In this document: in pieces, positions 1-11,037 of the stretch
Numbering within the stretch: position 1 is the first letter of the stretch
Layout of the letters: each line of letters opens with the position of its first letter
Source of the DNA: Anolis sagrei
Lineage: Eukaryota > Chordata > Lepidosauria > Squamata > Anolidae
Reading direction: 5' to 3'
Length of the DNA: 64,000 nt
Assembly: GCF_037176765.1 (NCBI RefSeq)
Contig: NC_090034.1
Location: forward strand, 66,304,455 to 66,368,454
The notes under the pieces: generated by a model
Told to the model about the DNA's origin: nothing
The model's database searches: none
The model's input: the letters and a program-made list of their open reading frames with translations, nothing else
Position numbers and translations under genes: made by a program

Positions 1-2104
1 GAAGGAATTGCTGGCCTGAGCGCTTCACCGCGACAACCCGGGAACGATCCAAGGATGAATCCAACTAGCCGGGCGGGTTGAGATGACGTTGGCCCAAATC
101 AGGAGGCATCGAGGAGCGGCGGCGCAGACCAGACCGCCAAGGATGGAGAGCCGGAAGCCTGGAGGGGAGCCGCCCAAGAAAGAGCCTGCGAGCGGAGAGA
201 GAAGCCGGCAGAACGGGTGCTTTATTTGCGGCCGTTTAGGCCAGAAAGCCTCCGGCTGTTGGCAGAGGAGGGGGGGATCCCCCGCGGCCCAAAACGAAAG
301 CCGCTGCTGGAAAGAAAGCGGAGGAATGTTTCCCCCTGGAGGCCCCAATGGGATCCTTGGTGAGTCACAGCCCTGGAATGTTAGTCTTCCCCATCAGGCT
401 AGAAGGGATGGGTAAATGGGCCAGCTGCAAAGCCTTTGTAGATTGCGGGTGCTCCAGGAACATAATGACTCCCGAACTAGCAGAGGAACTGGAATGCGAG
501 AAGATAACTTTGCAGATCCCCATAGCTTTCACCCAATTAGACGGGTCGATGGCATCAGGCGCCCCGGCGAGGTTTGAAGTTAGGGGAGTGAAGTGCAAAG
601 TGGGCGGCTGGGAGGGTGAGATAACATTTGTTATCTCCCAATTAGCAACATACAACATAATCCTGGGTATGCCATGGCTACGAAGAGCAAACCCTTGCAT
701 AGATTGGGAGGAGAGGAGCCTGAGATTCCCAAAGACGCCAACAAGAATGGGTGGTCGAGGTGAGGAAAGCAAGCCTAAGGATTGGGTGCAGGACATTCCC
801 CCCCAATACCGGGACTTTGCTGATGTTTTTGATGAGAAGGAAGCTGACAGACTACCTCCCAAAAGGAGGGTTGAGGTGAAAATTGAACTGCACAAGGACG
901 TTACACTCCCTAAAGCCAAAATCTACCCGATGTCGGCTAGGGAGATGGACGAATTGAAACAGTACATAGACAAAAACCTCACGCGGGGGTTCATTGAGCC
1001 TTCCGATTCCTCCCTCGGGGGCCCCGTGCTATTTAGACGGAAAAAGGACGGTTCGCTTCGACTGGGTGTAGACTCCAGGGGGCTAAACGCCGTGAGCACA
1101 ACCACCTGTTACCCTCTACCCCTAACCAAGGACTTATTATCTAGACTGGTGGAGGGGAGGGTGTTCACGAAACTGGACTTGATTGAGGCTTACCACAAAC
1201 TCAGGGTGAAGCCAGAGGACAGGTGGAAAACTGCATTCTCATGTGCGCAAGGATTGTACCAATTCTGTGTTTTACCTCACGGCCTAAAAGGAGGGGGAGG
1301 AGCGTTCATGCAGATGATCAACGAAGTGTTACACCCATTATTGTACCGTGGGGTCTTTTGTTTTATTGATGATGTAATAATTTTTAGTAAAAATGAAGCG
1401 GACCATACCCAATTGGTGAGGGAGGTACTCCAAAGGCTAAGGGAGGCAAAATTGTTCGCCAAACTAGCCAAATGTGAGTTTAATAAGAAGCAAATTGACT
1501 TCTTAGGATATAGGATATCCCACAAAGGTATTGCTATGGATCCCACAAAGGTGGAGGACGTGAGAGCATGGGAGCCCCCAACCACACGCAAACAGCTACA
1601 GTCATTCTTGGGGTTCGCAAACTTTTACCGATCATTCATAAAAGATTTTGCCCAGCTCACGTTACCACTCACAGAACTGCTGAAAACAAAAGGGAAGGGG
1701 GAGTCAGCCAAAACACGATCCCCGGGGGCTAAGCTAGTATGGTCAAAGGAGTGTCAGGATGCCTTCGAAAAGCTAAAGTGCAGATTTACAGAGGAACCAC
1801 TTTTAACACACCCTGATACGGCCAAGCAGTTCGTGCTGCATTGCGATGCATCCAATTGGGCATATGGAGCAGCACTTATGCAAAGAGATTCTGAGGGGAA
1901 CTTGAAGCCTTGTGGGTTCATATCCAAAAAATTCACTGAGACAGAACATAATTGGCCGATTTGGGAAAAGGAGGCACTAGCGATAATGAGGGCACTGGAA
2001 TGTTGGAGGCACCTATTAGAAGGGAGCAGAATCCCATTTGAGGTGTGGACTGATCATAGAAACCTACAGTACCTAACATCTCCCCGCAAATTGTCAGCCA
2101 AACA
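1..2104 (+). mobile_element. Ty3/Gypsy LTR retrotransposon, internal fragment
   Basis: Translation shows the end of a Gag with a CCHC knuckle-like stretch, a retropepsin-like region with DCGCS, a reverse transcriptase with a FIDD box, and the start of RNase H (LHCDAS). The same order and very similar words occur in the complete element at 56771-62006, so this is a related family member. The window edge cuts it on the left. On the right it stops abruptly near 2104 against a LINE tail, so integrase and both LTRs are missing. It is a broken fossil with a few breaks, mainly in the gag part, and is older than the 57-62 kb copy. Confidence 0.9.
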
Positions 2105-2276
2105 AGACGCCCAAGATGAGAAACTTATATATACCTCTATCTATGTACAGTTGTCTGTCCTGTCAGTGTATATACAGCATTGAAAGTTTGCCATATATGT
2201 GTTCTATGATCTGCTCTGAGTCTCCATTGGAGTGAGAAGGGCGGAATATAAATACTGTAAATAAATAAATACCATA
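2105..2276 (+). mobile_element. L2-type LINE 3' tail
   Basis: The sequence has the recurring tail signature of this window: CATTGAAAGTTTGCC, then CTGAGTC...GAGAAGGGCGGAATATAAAT, ending in (TAAA)n. The same unit recurs near 13950-14046, 15250-15352, 18775-18851 and, inverted, at 53010-53116. It is a heavily 5'-truncated copy abutting the Gypsy fragment. Assignment to L2 is by the coding copy at 13236-14046, which ends in this tail. Confidence 0.7.
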
Positions 2277-2765
2277 TTGTAAGGGATCACGGGTTTAGGG
2301 TGCGGGGTCCCCTTTCGAAGAAATCTACAGAGTCCAATAGGTTCATGTAAGACACCATTTATTCATGCTGATTGGCATGAGGCAGACAGACAGCACTTCT
2401 GTATGAGCTTTCACAGACTTCCGTGCCCTCCTCTGTTTTTGCTGACCTTTATACTCAAGTAATACAAGGATTTTTTGGTCATGGAAAGTACTCTCTTTCC
2501 AGCCCCCCTCCCTTGACCTTTTGATGGAAAGTACCTTCTTGCACCTGCAGACTTTGCACTTAACCACAACCTTTGTGCTTAACCACAACCTAACTTCCTA
2601 TGTAAGCTTGAACTTTGTATGACCTCTACATGTCATCTCTTGTTTTTAAAACATTTTCTTCCACTTTGCTCCTTTTCTACAGAGAAAGGGTATATTTTCT
2701 TTTGTTGCTAATTTCATTCAAAGCCCCTTGCTTAGCTTTGCTAATTTCACTCAAAGACCCTTTCA
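2277..2765 (-). repeat. Probable solo LTR with flanking direct repeat
   Basis: A block of about 489 bases is flanked by direct repeats ATACCATA (2269-2276 and 2766-2773). Its ends read TTGTAAGGG and ACCCTTTCA. On the minus strand it contains AATAAATGG, a polyadenylation-like signal, near the U5-like end. The ACCCTTTCA end is shared with the LTR at 62668-63173. No coding region. The exact borders and the unusual repeat length are uncertain. Confidence 0.5.
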
Positions 2766-2851
2766 ATACCATAGGATTGAGTCGTGTCAGTTAAAGTGCT
2801 GCCAAAATTCTGCAGTATATAACCAGCCCAAGGCCATGCAATCCAAATTGT

Positions 2852-2966
2852 CTAACCAGATAATCCACATTATTATCTGCTTTGAACTGGACTGTCGAGT
2901 CTACACTGACATATAATACAGTTCAAAACAGATAACCTGGATTTTATGGCAGTGTAGAAGGGCCCT
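2852..2966. repeat. MITE of the CTTTGAACTGGATTAT family (Harbinger-like?)
   Basis: This short, internally palindromic repeat contains TCTGCTTTGAACTGGA and its inverted partner, and ends in GGCAGTGTAGAAGGGCCCT. Related copies lie at 14083-14195, 21655-21780 and 54944-55076. No coding capacity. Harbinger affiliation is inferred from the similar 36969-37102 copy with TAA target duplications. Confidence 0.55.
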
Positions 2967-3059
2967 GAGGATCATTGGCTAAAAGATGTGCAAATTAATT
3001 GTAATGGATCACAGAGATCCCAATTTCTTTATTTGTTGAAAAAAACAGGTTGGCCCTGT

Positions 3060-3238
3060 GAGATTCTTAGTTGGGGCTTTAATTGTGGAGGCTCCTTCTT
3101 TGGAGGTTTTTAAGCAGAGGCTGGATGGCCATCTCTCGGGGGTGATTTGAATGTGATTTTTCCTGCTTCTTGGCAGAATGAGGTTGGACTGGATGGCCCA
3201 CCAGGTCTCTTCCAACTCTAGGATTCTATGATTCTATG
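3060..3238 (+). mobile_element. CR1 LINE 3' end
   Basis: It encodes the remains of the CR1 C terminus (GGCTCCTTCTTTGGAGG..., the 'APSLEAF' segment) followed by TTGGACTGGATGGCCC and the (ATTCTATG) tail typical of CR1. Strongly 5'-truncated. Confidence 0.85.
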
Positions 3239-4039
3239 AGAGGACCAACCTGGGCTTTACTATACTTTCTTTAGACTAGATCTCAGACAAGAGTATACAG
3301 TAATTGGAATGGTTGCTCAATACTTCCTTTCTGTTTTGCCATCTCCTGTCTCCCCTTTGTGGCCAAGATGTGCAGGCATAAGTCTAGCAAAATTAAAGCC
3401 AAACAGAAAGACTACAAAGGAAGAAGAAAAACGGAGGAAGAAAGAAAAAAAGGAAATGTGATAGCATCTTAAGAACTATCTGTTTTTTATTTTAGAATGG
3501 CTTTTTCATAGCTATTACCGACTTGTTCACAAGTTTCCTAAGCAATGTTTGAGGAATATTTCCTACTCCAGGCATTTCAAATCAGTTCTCAGAAATGCTA
3601 ATCAGTAGAGCTAATGGTCATGGACTGTTGGGTTTCCCCACACCACCCGATTGCCATTTTCTCTGCTGTGTTCTATCCCTCAGCACATTCCAAGCTTTCC
3701 CTTTCCTTACCTACAGAATGGTCTTACAAGAGGCATGACTTCTGTCATTTCATGCTGACAGAATTCCACAAAGTTAGAACATCAACATCATCACAATGCA
3801 AGAGAAGCAACGGTGTGGTCAGGGCTGGACTGCACCACAGGCAGAATGGAGAACCATCGCCGGAGCTCAGTGGTGAGATCTTAGCAGTTGATTTCTCAAA
3901 GAAACCAGGTTGTTAGGCATCAACTTCTCCTTGGTGTGCGATATTGGGCCAGATCTACAAGAGGAGACCTGGCATAGAGATCCCTTGATGGATATTATTC
4001 AATATATGGATTGTGGGTGGGCACTCTGAATCATTGTGA
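3239..4039. other. Anonymous sequence, no gene seen
   Basis: Roughly 800 bases with no repeat signature or coding exon that I recognise. It includes a purine-rich patch near 3415-3460. An open frame at 3614-3916 has no recognisable motif and is probably chance. Confidence 0.5.
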
Positions 4040-5410
4040 AACAATACTTACTTACTTAGGCAATCCCTCGTTGGCCAAGTAGGATCAGTGTTCTGGTGGG
4101 GCCGTAGGTGACTGTGGAGCCCTATTCTTGATCTGCATCTTCTCCCGCAGTGAGGGCATTGGTTTCCAGGTGGAAGGCAGTCTCGGTTGGGGTTGGCTTG
4201 ACGTGCCTTCCTCTTGGCATGTTTCTTTCGCACTCCATTCGTGCCTTTTCAAATTCTGCAGCACTGCTGGTCACAGCTGACCTCCAGCTGGAGCACTCAA
4301 GGCCCAGCTCTTAGCTTTGAGTCCATCTTTAAATCTCTTTTCCTGTCCACCAACATTCCGTTTTCCGTTTTTGAATTCAGAGTAGAGCAGTGGTTCTCAA
4401 CCTTTCTAATGCTGTGACCGCTAAATAAAGTTCCTCATGTTGTGGTGACCCCCAACCATATATTTGTTGCTATTTCATAACGGTAATTTTGCTACTCTTA
4501 TGAATCATAATGGAAACGTGATATGCAGGATGTATTTTCATTGTTAGAAATTGAACATAACTAAAGCAGTGATTACAAAAACAATATGCTCGGGGAGTAT
4601 GGACGATGGATGATGGGATTTGCAGTACCTTCAACCAATTCAACTCTGACTTCCACAGACCACTGAGACCCCCACAAATTATAGACCTGGAACAAACTTG
4701 GCACACAGAACCCCAGTGATCACCAGAAAATGCTGGAGGGGGCTGGGAGGAATTGACGAGTTCAGAAAGGCGTGTGGGCCAGGTGGAAAGGCTGCCCACA
4801 AGGCAGCCATTTTGGAGGGGGCGGGGCCAACCAAGGCAGCTTCACGACCCCCCGAAAATGGCCTAATGACCCTCTGGGGGTCACAACCCCCAGGTTGAGA
4901 ACCGCTGGAGTAGAACAACTGCCTTTGGAGATGGTGGTCAGGCATCCAGACAACGTGGCCGGTCCAGCGGAGTTGATGGCAGAGGGCCATCGCTTCAATG
5001 CTAGTGGTCTTTGCTTCTTCCAGCACACTGACGTTTGTCTGCCTGTCTTCCCAAGAGATTTGCAGGATTTTCCAGAGGCATCGCTGATGGAATCGTTCCA
5101 GGAGTTGCATGTGACGTCTGTAGACAGTCCACGTTTTGTAGGCATATAGCAGGGTTGGGAGGACAATAGCTTTATAAACAAGCACCTTAGTATCCCTACG
5201 TATATCCCGGTCCTCAAACACTCTCTGCTTCATTCAGAAAAATGCTGCACTCGCAGAGCTCAGGCAGTGTTGTATTTCGGTGTCGATGTTGACTTTGGTG
5301 GAGAGGTGGCTGCTAAGGTAGCGGAAATGGTCAACATTTTCTAATGTTACACCATTAAGCTGTATCTCAGCATATAGTGTTGGTGCATAGGCACTTATGA
5401 TGGTTGCCTG
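4040..5410 (-). mobile_element. LINE fragment (RT C-terminal region and zinc finger), split by SPIN-like hAT
   Basis: Minus-strand translation of 4916-5400 gives a non-LTR reverse transcriptase C-terminal region (TKVLVYKAIVLPTLLY, then QLRWTGHVVWMPD). The portion left of the hAT insertion gives a terminal C-x2-C...H-x3-H finger (CPHCGRRCRSRIGLHSHLR). The two parts are separated by the transposon at 4388-4907. Clade is unresolved (not BovB, CR1 or L2). It is 5'-truncated and frame-broken. Confidence 0.75.
4388..4907. mobile_element. SPIN-like hAT transposon, non-autonomous
   Basis: The terminal inverted repeats read CAGTGGTTCTCAACC and GGTTGAGAACCGCTG. They are flanked by 8-base direct repeats GAGTAGAG/GAGTAGAA (4380-4387 and 4908-4915, one mismatch). 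The terminal 200 bases match the remembered SPIN consensus (GTTGTGGTGACCCCCAACCAT, a few mismatches). No transposase frame. It is inserted into the LINE at 4040-5410. SPIN elements are established cases of horizontal transfer among tetrapods. Confidence 0.85.
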
Positions 5411-5714
5411 AAACAATAACCACATGCATGGTTGTGCATTGCTAATAAACAAGGCTTCCAAGTTCAAACCACACCTCCCCCTTGCAGAATACACACACAA
5501 AATAAGAAAACAGTTCATTTGCAAAGTGCTTCTTTTTTTTAATTAATATTTGAAGCACTTTGTAGGGATGCTTTAATATGTTGAAAAGGCAGACAGACAG
5601 AGTAAGCCTGTGCGATCGATGAAAAAGATGTTTCAAAGTCATTCCGAAGCTGGGGAGCATTTCCAAACTGTTTCTAAAGTATTGTTTGTGAAAATTTTGT
5701 TACTATAACAAGAG
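5411..5714. other. Anonymous sequence
   Basis: No gene or named repeat recognised. A small hairpin, CAAAGTGCTTC...GAAGCACTTTG, spans about 5521-5563. Confidence 0.45.
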
Positions 5715-6035
5715 TAATGAAATTACTAGGATTGTCTGCATGCCTCATCCCTCTCCGAAAACTCTATCCTAGTCATATTTCACCTGTTCATGCTCATGCT
5801 TTAAATTTTTAATTATTACATTTGGCCCAGCCATAGGTTTTTTAAACGTCGTTATGTTACTGTTAATGCTTATTGCTTATTTTTTGTTATGAGTTTTATT
5901 TTATTGTTTGTATTATTGTTGTTATTGTTTGTATTACTGATGTACTGTGGGCTCGGCCTCATGTAAGCCGCACCGAGTCCCTTGGGGAGATGGTAGCGGG
6001 ATATAAATAAATTATTATTATTATTTCATTATTGT
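5715..6035 (+). mobile_element. L2 LINE 3' untranslated end
   Basis: It parallels the 3' end of the L2 at 19896-21366: TACATTTGGCCC...CCTAGTT, then TGTAAGCCGCACCGAGTCCC, GGGATATAAATAAA and an (ATT)n tail. No coding sequence remains. Confidence 0.75.
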
Positions 6036-6044
6036 TTTTGTTAA

Positions 6045-7092
6045 GTAATTGAGCAAGTGGGCAAAGTCGAAGGCTTTCATGGCCAGAATCACTTGGTTGC
6101 TGTGAGTTTTTTTGGTCTGTCTGGCCATGTTCCAGAAGCATTCTCTCCTGATGTTTCACCTTCATCTATGGCAGGCATCCTCAGAGGTTGAGGGGTCTGA
6201 CAGAAACTAAGTAAGTGAGGTTTAAATATAGAATGATAGAATCCTAGAGTTGGAAGATTCCTTGTGGGCCATCCAAGCCCAAGCTTATTCTGCCAAGAAG
6301 CAGGAAAATCACATTCAAAGCACCCCCCAACAGATGGCCATCCAGTTCCTGCTTACAAACCTCCAAAGAAGGAGCGCCCACCACACTTTGGAGCAGAGAG
6401 AGAGAGAGAATTCTACTGCTGAACAGCTCTCTCTCTCACAGTCAGGAAATTCTTCTTAATGTTCAGGTGGAATCTCCTTTCCTATAGTTTGAAGCCATTG
6501 TTCTGCATCCTAGTCTCCAGGGCAGCAGAAGACTAGGACATGGAACAATGGCTTCAAACTGTGGAATGTCCAGGGTGGGGGAAAGCGCTCCTGACTCCTA
6601 GAGGCATGAGTGAATATTGCAATTTGCTACCTTGATTAGCATTTAAAGACTTGGCTGCTTCCTGCCCGGGCGCGGGGGGGGGGGGGGGGGGGGATCCTTT
6701 GTTGGGAGGTGTTAGCTGGCCCTGATTAATTCTTGACTGGAATTCCCCTGCTTTTTGAGTCTTCTTCTTTAGTTACTGTTCTGATTTTAGAATTTTTAAT
6801 ACTGGTAGCCAGATCTTGTTCATTTCCATGGTTTCCTCCTTTCTGTTGAAATTTTCCACATGCTTGTGGATTTCAATGGCTTCTCTGTGTAGTCTGACAT
6901 GGTGGTTGTTAGAGTGGTCCAGCATTTCTTTGTTCTCAAATTATATGCTGTGTCCAGGTTGGTTCATCAGGTGCTCTGCCATGGCTGACTTCTCTGGTCG
7001 CATTAGTCTGCAGTGGCTTTCATGTTTCTTGATTCATGTTTGGGCAATGCTGCATTTGGTGGTCCCTATGTAGACTTGTCCATAGCTGCATG
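6045..7092 (-). mobile_element. Penelope-like element, GIY-YIG endonuclease end
   Basis: Minus-strand translation of 6800-7085 gives YGQVYIGTTKCSI...HCRLMRPEKSAMAEHLMNQ...RKEETMEMNK. This is the GIY-YIG nuclease domain that characterises Penelope-like elements; the YIG core is visible. The 3' part carries the ATGGCCAGA...GTTCCAGAAGCATTCTCTC segment (about 6075-6145). A CR1 copy at 6226-6545 interrupts it and it contains a 20-G homopolymer (6674-6693). The frame has stops and the RT domain is absent. Confidence 0.85.
6226..6545 (-). mobile_element. CR1 LINE 3' end inside Penelope-like element
   Basis: It begins with the inverted CR1 tail (AGAATGATAGAATCCTAGAG) and continues through the reverse of the C-terminal coding region (CTGTTTGTTGGGG... 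through the 'NNGFKLQ' segment, TGGCTTCAAAC). Penelope-like sequence lies on both sides, so CR1 is the younger insertion. Confidence 0.85.
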
Positions 7093-10000
7093 ATATATTA
7101 TTATTATTTTATTATTATTAAACTTTATTTGTACCCCGCTAGCATCTCAATGCGGCTTACAAAGGCCAAGGCCTCAACATACAATACAACAATACAAAAC
7201 CTAAGGCAAATTAAAAACAATTAAAGCAATATAAACAACAGGCAATAAGCAATACACTAAGACACAATAAAACTGGGCCGGGCCAGAGTAAAAGGTACAG
7301 GATTAAAAGTGCTGTGACAGGTGGTATATAAGGCATTATAGGGCAAGTGCAGTGTGCAGCGTGCAACAATCTTACTTCTAATAAAGTGCTTATGGGACTT
7401 GTTGTTGGAGATTTCCTAATCTGGGAAGGCACATCCGAACAGCCAGGTCTTCAAGTTCTTTCTGAAGACTGCCAATGTAGGGGCCTGTCTAAGATCTTTG
7501 GGGAGGGTGTTCCAGAGTCGGGGGCCACCACGAAAAAGGCCCTGTCTCGTGTCCCCACCAAACGCGCTTGCGACGCAGGCGGGATCACGAGCAGGGCCTC
7601 TCCAGATGACTGAAGTGAACGCGTGGGTCCGTAGATGGAAATGCGGTCACACAGGTAGGATGGCCCCAAACCGTTCAGGGCTTTGTAGGTAAGCACCTGC
7701 ACCTTAAATTGGGCTCGGAAAATAAACGGCAGCCAGTGGAGCTCCTTGAACAGGAGGGTTGACCTCTCTCTGTAAGGGGCCCCAGTTAACATCCTGGCTG
7801 CTGCTCATTGGACCAGTTGGAACTTCTGAGCTGTTTTTAAGGGCAGCCCCACGTAGAGTGCATTGCAATAATCCAATCTGGAGGTGAAAGAGGCATGGAC
7901 CACCCCAGCCAGATCAGCCTTTGTGAGGTACGGTCGCAGTTGGTGCACGAGTCTCAATTGTGCGAAAGCCCTCCCAGACACCGCAGACGCCTGAGCCTCA
8001 AGCGTAAGCGATGAATCCAAGAGGACACCCAAACTGCGGACCTGTGGCTTCAGGGGGAGTGTAACCCCGTCCAGCACAGGTTGCCACCCTATACCCTGGT
8101 CAGGTTTACGATCGACCAGGACCTCTGTCTTGTCAGGATTGATCTTCAGCTTGTTCCTCCTCATCCAGACAGACACAGCGGCCAGGCACTCTCCCAGCGG
8201 TTTCATGTAGATGTTAAAAAAGCATGGGAGACAGAATGGAGTCTTGTGGGACCCCACAGGTCAAAGGCCAGGGGTCCGAGCAGGCGTCTCCCAGCTTCAC
8301 TATCTGGGATCGACCCTCCAGGAAGGATCGGAGCCACGACAAAACCGTGCCCCCGAGACCCATCCCAGAGAGTTGTCCCAGAAGGATACCATGATCGATG
8401 GTATCGAAAGCCGCTGAGATGTCCAAGAGAACCAACAGTCACACTCCCCCTGTCCAGCTCTCTACGGAGGTCATCCACCAAGGCGACCAAGGCTGTCTCA
8501 GTGCCGTGACCAGGCCTGAAACCAGACTGTGACTGATCTAGGTAGTTGATGTAATCTAAAAAGCCCTGGAGCTGGGAGGCAACCACCCGCTCCAGCACCT
8601 TACCCAAGAAAGGGAGGTTGGAGATTGGTCTGAAATTGTTCAGCACCGTGGAGTCAAGGGAAACCTTTTTCAGGAGTGGACGAACCACAGCTTTTTCAGG
8701 TGAGATGGAAAAAACCTCCTGCTCCAACGATGCATTAACGATCAACACAAACCAATCAACCAGCCCCTCCCTGGCCAATTTAATTAGCCAAGACGGGCAA
8801 GGATCCAGAGCCGACGTGGTTGCCCTCACAGCCCCAAGGACCTCCTCCACGGTCTCAGAAAGAACAAGCCTAAAAGAATCCCACAAAATCGGACAAGCAG
8901 GTGCCTCAATCACCTCTCCTGGCACTGTGGTGAAATTGGAGTCGAGCTCAAGGCGTATCTGAGCGACTTTGTCTGCAAAATGGTGTGCGAAATCGCGACA
9001 CCGAGTTGCTGGGTCGTCAAAAGTCTCCTCCACCACAGGTGGCTGAAGGAGTTCCCCGACGACCCGGAACAACTCCGATGATCTCTTTGCTGCAGACGCT
9101 ATACGGGTAGTCATATAGGACTCCTTGGCTACCTGTATAGCCACGGTATACGCCCTAAGAGAGGCTGCAGCCCATGCTCGGTCAGGCACGTCCCAAGAAC
9201 TCCTCCAAGTGCGCTCTAGCCCCCTCCTCATATGCTTCATCACAGCCAGCTCCCCGGTGAACCAGGGAGACGGCTTGTCATGACGCGACGTGATGGGGCG
9301 TTCGGGAGCGATCGTATCTATCGCCCTGGTCATTTCCCTGTTATAGAGATCGACCAAGACGTCGACAGGATCGCCAGGCTCCATGGCAGGAAGAACCCCA
9401 AGATTCCTCAGGAATCCCTCCAGATCCATCAGTCTCCTGGGGCGGACCATCTTAATTTGTCCTCCACCCCTGCGGAGGTTTAGGGTCACCGAGAGTCTAA
9501 AACTGACCAGATAGTGATCAGACCATGACACAGGAAGGATGTTTTGTTCTTCCACTCTGATCATTCCACTGTCCGCCACAAAAACTAGGTCGAGTGTGTG
9601 TCCAGCCTGATGGGTAGCACCAGCTATAATTTGTGATAGCCCCATGGTCGTCATGGCGGCCATGAAATCCTGAGCTGCACCAGTCAAGGGGGTCTCAGCA
9701 TGAATGTTAAAGTCTCCCAGCACAACCAGGCGCTGGGAGACCAAAGCCGAATTGGAGACCACCTCTGCTAGCTCAGTCAGGGAAACTACTGGGCCGCGGG
9801 GTGGGCGGTACACCAGCAGAAACCCCACGCTATCACGGTTCCCCACCCTCAGGTGGACACACTCAAACCCAGATGCTTGCGGAACACAGCATCTGACCAC
9901 AGCAATGGATTGCCGATAGATAACTGCGACCACTCCTCCCCGCCTCCCCCCCCCCCCCCAGCCTGGCCTGCTGATGCTCTCCGAAGCCCGGTGGGCACAG

Positions 10001-10930
10001 CTGAGTGAGATTTACTCCCCCCAGCTCGTCCAGCCAGGTCTCGGTAATGCAAGCCAGATCCGCCCCCCCCCCCCCATTCAGGATCAAGCCCTGAATGGCA
10101 GCGGTCTTACCATTGACGGATCTGGCATTAATCAGCAAGACCTTAAGGCTGAGGGGACTGCCATGGGGCCTACCACTTCCTACCTTCTCCAGGGTTGCAA
10201 GAACTCTGTTGCGCTTCTCCCTGGGGCGTTGGTGACCCGCAAGTCTCCTCCCCCACACGACCTGAATGGCGCCCCCCTCCTCCGGTCCCCCCTACATGGT
10301 TGGGATCTGTGGCTAGTCAACTTTCAGAAGAAGAAAGGCTGGAGTATAGTCTCCCTTGGGCTTCAGGTAGGGATGCTTCCGATGTTAAACTGGAAGGAGA
10401 GCCATCGAGGGAACTAAGTGGACTAAACAGGGGAAGTGTTCTTGGGCGGGAAAGTGTGGCTGATTGTGTAGGGACAACTGGAACATATGGAGTTTCAAAT
10501 TGGTACAGACCAGGAGGGGGGGCCCTAACCGGGGAGCTATCTGTGGATTTATTACAGGGACCTGATGGAACAAGGTGAGAAGGTACCACTGTGTCAATAA
10601 GGGGGCGAATATGAGGGTCCACAACTACCCTTCTGATGGTGATGCCCCATTTCTTTAGGCAAGATCGCATTGCCAGTAGCTTGCCAAGCCATAAATTGTC
10701 TTCCGGTGTAATTAAAAGACACGTGGAGCGGTCAAGTGACTGGTAGTCCCTCCGCAGCCAAGTTATGGCTTTCAATCTTATTTCCCATGGTCTTTTCGAT
10801 AGGATTTGGGCCAGAGAGTCACAAACCGCCCTCCTAGAAGTCCATCTGCCTCTATTGATCCCTAGGTCAGCAATGTCCACCGCAAAAATATACAGTAGAC
10901 TCCTGCTGAAATGAGAAGACCCCTCTCACT
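7093..10930 (-). mobile_element. L2-clade LINE, long but broken
   Basis: On the minus strand, in order: a 5' region (frame at 10317-10880), an endonuclease with INARSVNGK, ITETWLDE, VLGDFNIH, HTLDLVF and SDHY (about 9500-10260), a reverse transcriptase with FRPISNLPFLGK, SQSGFRPGH and DISAAFDTIDH (8200-8900), and the C-terminal L2 block ELHWLPF...YKALNGL (7451-7792). The 3' tail TACAAATAAAGTTTAATAATAA is at 7100-7135. Several frameshifts are present. Next to the copy at 19896, the stretch carrying the RT active-site box YADDTQ is missing (between MKPLGE and AAVSVWM near 8190-8200), so this copy could not be active. Confidence 0.92.
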
Positions 10931-11037
10931 TCCAAGTGGGTAAACTTTAGCGGCTTGTTTCTCCCTCATTTTTGGAGCTTTTGTGATTAAACTTGCTATA
11001 ACAGTACCACTGTTAGCCCACCAAATTTCAGAACATT
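10931..11037. other. Short anonymous spacer
   Basis: Sequence between the L2 5' end and the BovB 3' end. No feature recognised. Confidence 0.4.

Noticed and set aside
6674-6693. 20-G run and several poly-C runs (9946, 10063, 24099, 28954, 34487, 38637) as functional G-quadruplex sites
   Set aside because: All lie in repeat debris with no gene context. Homopolymer length is also prone to assembly error.
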